From Candidatus Atribacteria bacterium (GTDB taxonomy: Bacteria > Atribacterota > Atribacteria > Atribacterales > Atribacteraceae), in NCBI GenBank assembly GCA_003561145.1, contig PWXL01000055.1, forward strand, positions 1 to 10,744: 10,744 bases of DNA. The letters run 5' to 3'. Position numbers and translations under genes: made by a program. Positions 5,141 through 10,744 of the stretch are shown here, piece after piece; the first letter of the stretch is position 1, and every line of letters begins with the position of its first letter. The notes under the pieces were generated by a model that ran no database searches, was not told the DNA's origin, and saw only the letters and a list, made by a program, of their open reading frames with translations.

Positions 5141-7048
5141 CGCGTAGGGCGGTATAATCAAGGTGTTTCCCACAGGCAAAAGTTCACGGCCACCCAGGCG
5201 ATCCACCACTTTTCCTGTCAATCCTGTCCAATGGAACAGTAAAGGGTCTACTTTTCCAAAAGTATCACTCAGGTTGGCCAACACCATGGTGTGCCGCCTT
5301 TCAAGAGACCTCAGAAAACACAGTATGCGGGAGTCACCGGTATCAATAAAGCGTCTCCGGGCACGGAATGAAAATTCCCCTGTTTCCTTGCGAACCCGAA
5401 TCATGCGGCGCATTCCGCGAAATATTCGCTCTTCCACTGTTCCTGCTACCTTTCTGCGCTCCACTGTATCCCAGCGTATGCGGGGCCGGTGGATCCACCT
5501 GTTATCAGCTTTTTCTGCCTCTTCATCCAAGGAAGCATAATCATTACAATATCCTACTTCATCTCCTGCATAGATAATGGGAACCCCACCAAAAGACATG
5601 GCCAAACCATACAGCAGTAAAAGTCGCTGTATTGCACGATCCACATCTTCTGTAACCCCAGTAGTAAGAGCTTTTTCGAGTCCCGTAAGCGATGCGGCTG
5701 TTCCAGAGATGCGGGCATCGCCTGTCCGGGGGTTTTCCATAAATATTTTTCCGCTTGCAAAAGAGCCGGGATAGCGGCCACTATAAAAATCCACCATATA
5801 ACGCCTGTGCAGAGACGGATCAATCCCTAAAGAACGAAGATCCTCATCATCGTACCCCAAGCCGATATCATCATGACAGCGGAGATACGTGAGCCAGGTG
5901 GCATGAGAAGGAACATCCGGTAAACTCTGCAAACACCGTAGGAAAACTGCATTTTCCCCTGTAGCCAAAGCATCCCACAAAAGTACCATCAAGAGAACAT
6001 GGTATGTCATATCGCATTCAGCACCTTTATTCTCGCCCTCTCCAAAATAACGGACAACTTCTTTTGGTTCAACGACGGCTTCGGCAACCAATGACACTCC
6101 GGGACATACCACCCTGGTACACGCATGAAATAGTTGGCAGATCCAGTGTGCTTCCTGCTGGTTTTGTGAATGAGTCCCCAGCCGCTTCCAGAGATACGGT
6201 ACCGCATCAAGGCGCAGGACATCCGCCCCCTGGTTGGCAAGGAAAAAAAGGTTTTTCAGCATTTCCAAAAACACGCGGGGGTTGGTGTAATTGAGATCCC
6301 ACTGGTAATTGTGAAAAACAGTCATTGCCCACTTGCCCATTTGGGGGACATAGGTGAAATTTCCGGGAGCAGTGAGAGGAAAAACCTCCGGCAAACTCTC
6401 CTCAAAGCATTCAGGAATGGTACGGTCATCATATATGAAATACATATCCTGGTATTCCTTTTCCCCCTCACGGGCACGTCGAGCCCATTCATGCTGATCC
6501 GACGTATGATTGACCACCAGGTCAAGCTGAAGGAACATCTTCTCTCTGCGAAGCATTGATGCAAGGCTCCGGATATCTTGCATGGTCCCTAAGCGGGGCT
6601 CTACCTCACGGTAATTACTGACAGCATACCCACCGTCGTTATCCCGCTGGGGGCAGCGCAAAAGGGGCATCAGGTGTATAAGATTCACTCCCAATTCCTT
6701 GAAATAGGGAATTTTTGATTGCAATTTTACGAGATCACCGGCAAAACGATCAACATAGAGCATATAGGAAACCAGGTGTTCGCTTAATAGCCACTCCGGG
6801 TGCCGTTCACGCCGGCGATCTATATTTCTAAGTTCTGTGGGCCTTTGCAGGTAGGACTTATGAAGCAGACGAATCAGCTCTGTGTACCAGTACAAGGTAT
6901 CATTTCTTTGACCATACAGGAGGAAAAACAGTTTCTGCAAGGCTGAAAAACGCACTCCCAGCCTCGAACAGAACTCGGCATTTCCCCGTTTCACATGTAT
7001 CGTATCGAGTAGCGAGGCCAAGAGCCTCTGGTCGTCCTTAGCGTCCAA
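5117..7048 (-). CDS. Amylosucrase (GH13, sucrose:glucan glucosyltransferase)
   Basis: The 643-residue enzyme should convert sucrose to fructose plus alpha-1,4-glucan (EC 2.4.1.4). It aligns along its length with Neisseria polysaccharea amylosucrase (about 636 aa, from memory): an N-terminal helical domain (1-90), then the barrel with YVDRFAGDL, YFKELGVNLIHLMPL, DGGYAVSNYREV and VVNHTSDQHEW (H181). Catalytic residues are present: nucleophile D281 in LRLDAV, acid/base E323 in VAEAVV, and D393 in CHDDIG. D138 and R517 probably correspond to the sucrose-pocket Asp144/Arg509 salt bridge. A C-terminal beta domain follows. There is no signal peptide, so it is cytoplasmic. The start is TTG 7048, set by GGGGAGGT five bases upstream. 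It lies 39 bp after livF with no visible terminator, so it is probably cotranscribed with the liv genes. Sucrose hydrolase is the main alternative. Confidence 0.92.
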   Translation of the reverse strand: MDAKDDQRLLASLLDTIHVKRGNAEFCSRLGVRFSALQKLFFLLYGQRNDTLYWYTELIRLLHKSYLQRPTELRNIDRRRERHPEWLLSEHLVSYMLYVDRFAGDLVKLQSKIPYFKELGVNLIHLMPLLRCPQRDNDGGYAVSNYREVEPRLGTMQDIRSLASMLRREKMFLQLDLVVNHTSDQHEWARRAREGEKEYQDMYFIYDDRTIPECFEESLPEVFPLTAPGNFTYVPQMGKWAMTVFHNYQWDLNYTNPRVFLEMLKNLFFLANQGADVLRLDAVPYLWKRLGTHSQNQQEAHWICQLFHACTRVVCPGVSLVAEAVVEPKEVVRYFGEGENKGAECDMTYHVLLMVLLWDALATGENAVFLRCLQSLPDVPSHATWLTYLRCHDDIGLGYDDEDLRSLGIDPSLHRRYMVDFYSGRYPGSFASGKIFMENPRTGDARISGTAASLTGLEKALTTGVTEDVDRAIQRLLLLYGLAMSFGGVPIIYAGDEVGYCNDYASLDEEAEKADNRWIHRPRIRWDTVERRKVAGTVEERIFRGMRRMIRVRKETGEFSFRARRRFIDTGDSRILCFLRSLERRHTMVLANLSDTFGKVDPLLFHWTGLTGKVVDRLGGRELLPVGNTLIIPPYALYWITRS

Positions 7049-7053
7049 AGCAC

Positions 7054-7061
7054 ACCTCCCC
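7054..7061 (-). promoter_or_regulatory. Ribosome binding site fixing the TTG start of the amylosucrase gene
   Basis: The minus strand reads GGGGAGGT, with five bases to TTG 7048. No in-frame ATG or GTG lies closer, and the next Met is about residue 96, inside the conserved domain. Confidence 0.75.
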
Positions 7062-7087
7062 GGCCCACATTACTCCAAAAAATGATA

Positions 7088-7837
7088 TTATCGCTTGACT
7101 CCCGAACCTCCCAGGTATGCGGATTTTACCCTCTCGTCGTCTTTGAGCGCCCGTGCTTCTCCCTGAATAGGGACATTGCCTGTTTCCAGGATATACGCGT
7201 ACCCGGCGACGGCCAGGGCTTTTCGGGCATTTTGCTCGACCAACAGAATTGAAACCCGGTCTTCCTGGTGGATTTGGCGAATCACACGAAAAATATCCTG
7301 CACAATGCGGGGAGCAAGCCCCAGGGAAGGCTCATCCATCAAGAGCAGCCGGGGCCGTGAAATAAGCCCCCGCCCTATAGCTAACATTTGCTGCTCCCCC
7401 CCCGACAGCGTTCCAGCCAACTGACGCCGCCGATCTTTTAGAATTGGAAAAAGTTCAAAGACCCAATCTCTTCTTACAGCAGTCTCACGGCCTGCGGGAA
7501 GTTTTCTCACCCCGTATGCCCCCAATGATAGATTTTCTTCCACCGTAAGGGTGGCAAAAACTCTTCTTCCCTCCGGCACGTGGGAAATTCCCAATCCCAC
7601 CAATTCAAAGGGTAAGTACCGGGTAAGGTCATTCCCTTCAAGGAGAACCCGGCCTTGTTTTATCTTGAGCAAGCCTGAAATAGCTTTCAGCAGGGTCGTC
7701 TTGCCCGCACCATTTGCCCCAAGCACCGCAACAATATCTCCTGCTCCCAGTTCCACGTTCACTCCGCGCAAGGCTTCTACCGCTCCATAGGAGATCCACA
7801 AATTTTCCACCGCCAATAATGTCTCCTGCTTACTCAT
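7088..7837 (-). CDS. livF: Branched-chain amino-acid-type ABC transporter ATP-binding protein LivF
   Basis: Cytoplasmic ATPase of the hydrophobic amino-acid (HAAT/Liv) importer family, 249 residues, normal length (about 235-250). Motifs: LAVENLWISYGAVEALRGV at the N-terminus, Walker A GANGAGKTT (40-48), VPEGRRVF (the LivF-specific block after the Q-loop region), signature LSGGEQQMLAIGRGL (144 onward), Walker B LLLMDEPSLGLAP, and VEQN in place of the H-loop histidine motif, which is usual in LivF. ATG 7837 was chosen, with a weak AAGAAG six bases upstream. ATG 7843 (two residues longer) is equally possible, but an open frame up to 7915 is not needed. The start overlaps the LivM-LivG stop by 8 bp (ATGAGTAA), indicating coupling. 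Amylosucrase follows 39 bp downstream. Confidence 0.94.
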   Translation of the reverse strand: MSKQETLLAVENLWISYGAVEALRGVNVELGAGDIVAVLGANGAGKTTLLKAISGLLKIKQGRVLLEGNDLTRYLPFELVGLGISHVPEGRRVFATLTVEENLSLGAYGVRKLPAGRETAVRRDWVFELFPILKDRRRQLAGTLSGGEQQMLAIGRGLISRPRLLLMDEPSLGLAPRIVQDIFRVIRQIHQEDRVSILLVEQNARKALAVAGYAYILETGNVPIQGEARALKDDERVKSAYLGGSGVKR

Positions 7838-9734
7838 ATTCATCTTCTTCTTTACCCAAATACGCTTCAATAACCCTGGGATCATTGTATACTTGTGAGG
7901 GAGATCCCTCAGCAATCAGGCTTCCCATATCCATTACGCTCACCCGGTCTGAGATTCCCATGACCACGTTCATATCGTGCTCGATGAGCAGTATGGTAAA
8001 TCCTTCCTTCGTAAGATCCCGCAACAATTCCATCAAGTCTTCCGATTCCCTGTCGTTCAGTCCTGACGAAGGTTCATCCAGAATGAGCAAGCGTGGGCTA
8101 CACGCCAGTGCCCTGGCTACTTCAAGGTAACGCTGCTTTCCGTATGGCAGATTACGGGCCAACTCATTACGTGATTCCCACAACCCTACCTGGTGCAAGC
8201 GGTAAGAAGATATCTCAACGATTTCTTTCTCTTCTTCTCCCTGGGAAGCTGTCCGAAATACGGACGCCCAGGTTCCGCTGCTGCCATGACAGTGCGGACC
8301 TGACATGACATTTTCTATACAGGTAAGAGCGGAAAAAAGCCGAATGTTTTGAAAAGTACGGGCAATCCCTTTTTTCACAATGGTATGAGGGTGCAAGCCT
8401 GTGATCTCTTCCCCCCGGAAACTCACGGAACCTTCCGCTGCCTTATGGATGCCGGTTATGACATTAAAAAGCGTGGTCTTTCCCGCACCGTTGGGTCCAA
8501 TCAAGCTTGTAATGGTACCCGGTTTCACGGAGATGTTGAATGCGTTTACCGCGGTGAGGCCACCAAACCGGAGTGTAATGTCCCTGGTTTCAAGAAGAGC
8601 TGCTCCACTTTGAAGATCCTCTCTCAAGAAAGGGTGGAGTTTTTGCTCTACCAGCTGTTTTCCCTGCTCCACCAAGTCATCGTCATTTTTGGGCAGAGTA
8701 CGAATCCCCAGTCCTTGAAAACCCATACCTTCCCGTTTCCTGGGGAGAATGCCACCCGGACGAAACACCATCATGAACATGAGCGCGAGTCCGAAAAAAA
8801 GTAACCTGAAATGGGCAAACTGGCGGAATACCTCTGGAAATACGACGATAACAACAGCTCCCAGCAATGTTCCCGGAATAGAGCCTAACCCACCTAAAAG
8901 TACGATACAAAAAAGAAGGGCTGACTCCATAAATAAAAAGCTTTCGGGGGAAACGATCATCATCTTCGAAGCGTAAATGTTCCCGGTAGCCCCGGCCAGC
9001 GCAGCCCCCAACACAAAAGAAAGAAGTTTATACGAACGTACATCCACGCCGGTTGCCTGGGCTGCCACTGCATCCTCACGTATGTAGTTCCAGGCTCTAC
9101 CGATGCGGGAGCGCTGTAATCTCATGAGCCCTATGATAACGACCCCTATGAGAATCCAGATCAGGTAATAAAAGTGGGTGGATGTAAACAATACAAAAGA
9201 TCCGAGTGCTGGAAAATCGATCCCGGTGATACCGTTCGGTCCCCGGGTGATTCCCCAGGGGTTATTGATGATGCCAATGCGTACGATTTCTCCTATACCA
9301 ATTGTCACAATGCACAAGTAATCCCCCCGCAAATGAATAACCGGAGACATCACGAGATATGCAAAAACTCCTGCGGCTATGGCACTTAATGGAAGAAGGA
9401 GGAGAATAGGCACTCCATAGGCGGTATTGAGAATAGCTGTGGTGTAGGCTCCAATAGCATAAAATGCTGCGTGCCCGAGATCAAACAGCCCAACTTCACC
9501 AAGTACTACATTGAGACTCAGACCCAAGAGACCATAAATACCCACGAAGAAGCCTACATCGATCCAGTAGTTGCTGATAAATGGAAGCTGTGGAAAGAAA
9601 AGCACCACCAAAACAGCACATCCTGGAAGAAACCATGAAGGCAGGGAAAAGCGTGGGGGAATGGAAGCGGCAACGGTTCCTTCTTGCTTCCCCGATGCAG
9701 CAATCCGCTGTGCCAGCTTTTCAGTTATACCCAC
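7830..9734 (-). CDS. Fused LivM-LivG: permease and ATP-binding protein of a branched-chain amino-acid-type ABC importer
   Basis: A single 634-residue frame joins two subunits normally encoded separately. Residues 1-335 are a LivM-type permease: a short polar N-terminus, a run of hydrophobic segments (36-50, 58-78 and others), the motif GLFDLGHAAFYAIGAYT (82-98), LRGDYLCIVTIGIGEI (135-150), GRAWNYIREDAVAAQATGVD (EAA-like loop), and GGLGSIPGTLLGA (281-293) before FRPGGI. Residues 336-375 form a charged linker. Residues 376-634 are a LivG ATPase: Walker A GPNGAGKTT (413-421), FQNIRLF, signature LPYGKQRYLEVARAL, Walker B LLILDEP (549-555) and H586 in IEHDM. No stop or frameshift interrupts the join. 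The start is GTG 9734, three bases after the livH stop, with AAGGTG upstream. In the assembled transporter it should pair with LivH in the membrane and with LivF as the second ATPase. Liv-type systems may also carry amides or urea. Confidence 0.93.
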   Translation of the reverse strand: MGITEKLAQRIAASGKQEGTVAASIPPRFSLPSWFLPGCAVLVVLFFPQLPFISNYWIDVGFFVGIYGLLGLSLNVVLGEVGLFDLGHAAFYAIGAYTTAILNTAYGVPILLLLPLSAIAAGVFAYLVMSPVIHLRGDYLCIVTIGIGEIVRIGIINNPWGITRGPNGITGIDFPALGSFVLFTSTHFYYLIWILIGVVIIGLMRLQRSRIGRAWNYIREDAVAAQATGVDVRSYKLLSFVLGAALAGATGNIYASKMMIVSPESFLFMESALLFCIVLLGGLGSIPGTLLGAVVIVVFPEVFRQFAHFRLLFFGLALMFMMVFRPGGILPRKREGMGFQGLGIRTLPKNDDDLVEQGKQLVEQKLHPFLREDLQSGAALLETRDITLRFGGLTAVNAFNISVKPGTITSLIGPNGAGKTTLFNVITGIHKAAEGSVSFRGEEITGLHPHTIVKKGIARTFQNIRLFSALTCIENVMSGPHCHGSSGTWASVFRTASQGEEEKEIVEISSYRLHQVGLWESRNELARNLPYGKQRYLEVARALACSPRLLILDEPSSGLNDRESEDLMELLRDLTKEGFTILLIEHDMNVVMGISDRVSVMDMGSLIAEGSPSQVYNDPRVIEAYLGKEEDEYE

Positions 9735-9737
9735 GAC

Positions 9738-10655
9738 TCACACCTTTTCCGCCACTTTTTCTCCCACCAGGCCGGTCGGCCGTAAAATAAGGACAAGGAT
9801 AAGGACCAAAAAAGAGAAGCCGTCTTTCCAGGCTCCTCCTCCAGGAATATATCCAGCAAACATTGTTTCCATAATACCAAGCAAAAGCCCTCCGATCATA
9901 GCTCCCGGAATGTTTCCGATTCCCCCCAGGATTGTTGCGGTGAAAGCCTTCAACCCGTAATTCCAACCCATGTTGAATTGGATTGACCGGTAATACATAC
10001 CGTTCATAACACCGGCCATTCCTCCCAATGCCGGTCCGAGAGCAAAAACAAAGAAAATAACCTTACGGATGTCGATACCCAGCAAGGTAGCCGTCTCACG
10101 GTCGAGAGCAGAAGCCCGCACGGCCGCCCCAAAGGTGGTCTTCTCCACCAGGTAATAAATAATACCCATAACTAAAAGAGAGAGTATAAGAATGAAAGCC
10201 TTGAGGAAGGTAATCGGAAGACCGAACAGCTCGAAGGAAACGGTAGGAACCAGCTGACTCGGATAGACCTGAAAACGGGGCCCCCACACGGCCATTATGC
10301 CGTTTTGTATAAAGATTGCCATTCCCAGGGCGGAAACTACCAGAGGGAGCCTACCGGCCGGATAAACCGGCCGGTAGGCAACTTTTTCAACCAGAACACC
10401 TGCAACTCCTATACCGGCAAAAGCAAACGTCATGGCCAGAGCCATGCCTGACCATACCCCCGCTGATGCGGTAATCCAGGAAGCTCCCCATACAAGGAAA
10501 GTGTATCCCAGGTAGCTTCCCAGGGTGAACAGGTCACCATGGGCGAAATTGATGAGTTTCATTACTCCGTATACCATGGAATAGCCCAACGCCACCAGGG
10601 CGTAAAAGGATCCCACGGTAAGTCCATTGACCAACTGTTCGAAGAAAATCCCCAT
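9738..10655 (-). CDS. livH: Branched-chain amino-acid-type ABC transporter permease LivH
   Basis: Inner-membrane permease of 305 residues, a normal LivH length (290-310). The N-terminus (LVNGLTVGSFYALVALGYSMVYGV) and the motif MKLINFAHGDLFTLGSYLGY are diagnostic. Later features are the EAA-like region (FGAAVRASALDRETATLLGID), LGPALGGMAGVMNG, LGGIGNIPGAMIGGLLLG near the end, and LRPTGLVGEKV at the C-terminus. ATG 10655 gives the standard N-terminus, but its ribosome binding site is weak: GGAG is about 15 bases upstream. The gene starts 29 bases after the stop of a probable substrate-binding protein gene, so it may rely on translational coupling. It is followed after three bases by the fused livM-livG. 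A strong GC-rich inverted repeat lies within its coding sequence (10349-10379). Confidence 0.95.
   Translation of the reverse strand: MGIFFEQLVNGLTVGSFYALVALGYSMVYGVMKLINFAHGDLFTLGSYLGYTFLVWGASWITASAGVWSGMALAMTFAFAGIGVAGVLVEKVAYRPVYPAGRLPLVVSALGMAIFIQNGIMAVWGPRFQVYPSQLVPTVSFELFGLPITFLKAFILILSLLVMGIIYYLVEKTTFGAAVRASALDRETATLLGIDIRKVIFFVFALGPALGGMAGVMNGMYYRSIQFNMGWNYGLKAFTATILGGIGNIPGAMIGGLLLGIMETMFAGYIPGGGAWKDGFSFLVLILVLILRPTGLVGEKVAEKV
10349..10379. repeat. Perfect inverted repeat (13-bp arms, 5-base loop) inside livH
   Basis: GCCTACCGGCCGG (10349-10361), loop ATAAA, and its exact reverse complement (10367-10379). It codes for Y-R-P-V-Y-P-A-G-R on the minus strand. It would form a very stable GC-rich RNA hairpin. 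No U-run follows in the transcript direction, so it is not an intrinsic terminator. Confidence 0.7.
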
Positions 10656-10684
10656 AGCGGCTTATACCGGCTCCGTTATTGAAA

Positions 10685-10744
10685 TTAAGGTGTATACAGT
10701 TCGAGCGTTCCTTCCTCGGTATATGTATACATTGCATAGGGAAT
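10685..10744 (-). CDS. C-terminal end of a probable Liv-type substrate-binding protein (partial)
   Basis: On the minus strand the frame is open from the window edge to TAA at 10685-10687 and encodes 19 residues ending in YTYTEEGTLELYTP. The pattern of an aromatic strand, a Gly-containing turn and a hydrophobic strand ending in Pro resembles the last beta-hairpin of LivK/LivJ periplasmic binding proteins. The gene sits 29 bp upstream of livH, exactly where the binding-protein gene is often found in liv operons. The evidence is short, so the assignment is mostly from context. The substrate cannot be read. Confidence 0.5.
   Translation of the reverse strand: MPYAMYTYTEEGTLELYTP

Noticed and set aside
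7838..7915. Longer LivF frame starting at 7915
   Set aside because: It would lie deep within the LivG coding end, has no family similarity in its first 24 residues, and better starts exist at 7843 and 7837.
10349..10379. livH hairpin as an intrinsic terminator
   Set aside because: No U-rich tract follows on the minus-strand transcript, and it sits early in an intact gene.
10691..10731. Repeated TGTATAC sequences upstream of livH as a possible operator
   Set aside because: Both copies fall inside the partial reading frame that looks like the end of a substrate-binding protein, where they encode Tyr-Thr repeats; there is no need for an operator.
1..10744. Mobile elements, CRISPR arrays, tRNA or rRNA genes, toxin-antitoxin or defence genes
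   Set aside because: I looked on both strands and saw no transposase, regularly spaced repeats, tRNA-like folds or defence-type domains; nearly all of the window is explained by the genes listed.

Overview
This window is a bacterial chromosomal segment of intermediate G+C (roughly half, judged by eye). It is densely packed with genes in operon style, and most genes have clear AGGAGG-type ribosome binding sites. Nothing in it fixes the lineage. The gene mix (two amino-acid ABC importers, a fused LivM-LivG protein, an amylosucrase, a TtuA/Ncs6-type tRNA thiolase and a divergent xylose-isomerase homologue) would suit a heterotrophic anaerobe such as a spirochaete or a clostridial relative, but that is a weak inference. 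No rRNA, tRNA, CRISPR array, phage or insertion sequence is visible.

Layout. (1) 1-2621, plus strand: the 3' part of a polar-amino-acid ABC operon. It holds a permease cut by the window edge, a GlnQ/HisP-type ATPase, a second HisM/GlnP-type permease, and a GTG-started metal-dependent cyclase/hydrolase of the kynurenine-formamidase (KynB) superfamily. Junctions overlap or are about 20 bp apart, so this is one transcript. (2) 2622-2780: a convergent intergenic spacer with a perfect 50-bp palindrome, probably a two-way terminator. (3) 2781-3983, minus strand: a TIM-barrel protein clearly homologous to actinobacterial-type xylose isomerase but with altered active-site residues. (4) 3984-4156: a divergent promoter region. 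(5) 4157-5140, plus strand: a TtuA/Ncs6-like tRNA-thiolation ATP pyrophosphatase whose end overlaps the next gene tail to tail by 24 bp. (6) 10744 down to 5117, minus strand: the tail of a probable LivK/LivJ substrate-binding protein, then livH, a fused livM-livG, livF and an amylosucrase, tightly spaced as a likely single operon.

How they work together. The left operon should import a polar amino acid or related compound and hydrolyse an amide or lactam-like substrate in the cytoplasm. The right operon should import a branched-chain amino acid or another Liv-type ligand (amide, urea, dicarboxylate-like), with an amylosucrase gene attached at its end. Amylosucrase converts sucrose to fructose plus alpha-1,4-glucan and has no obvious biochemical link to Liv transport. 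The clearest oddities are two enzyme homologues whose metal or catalytic residues have been replaced (cyclase and isomerase), the long palindrome, the LivM-LivG fusion and the liv-amylosucrase arrangement. I see no convincing new multi-gene defence or mobile system.
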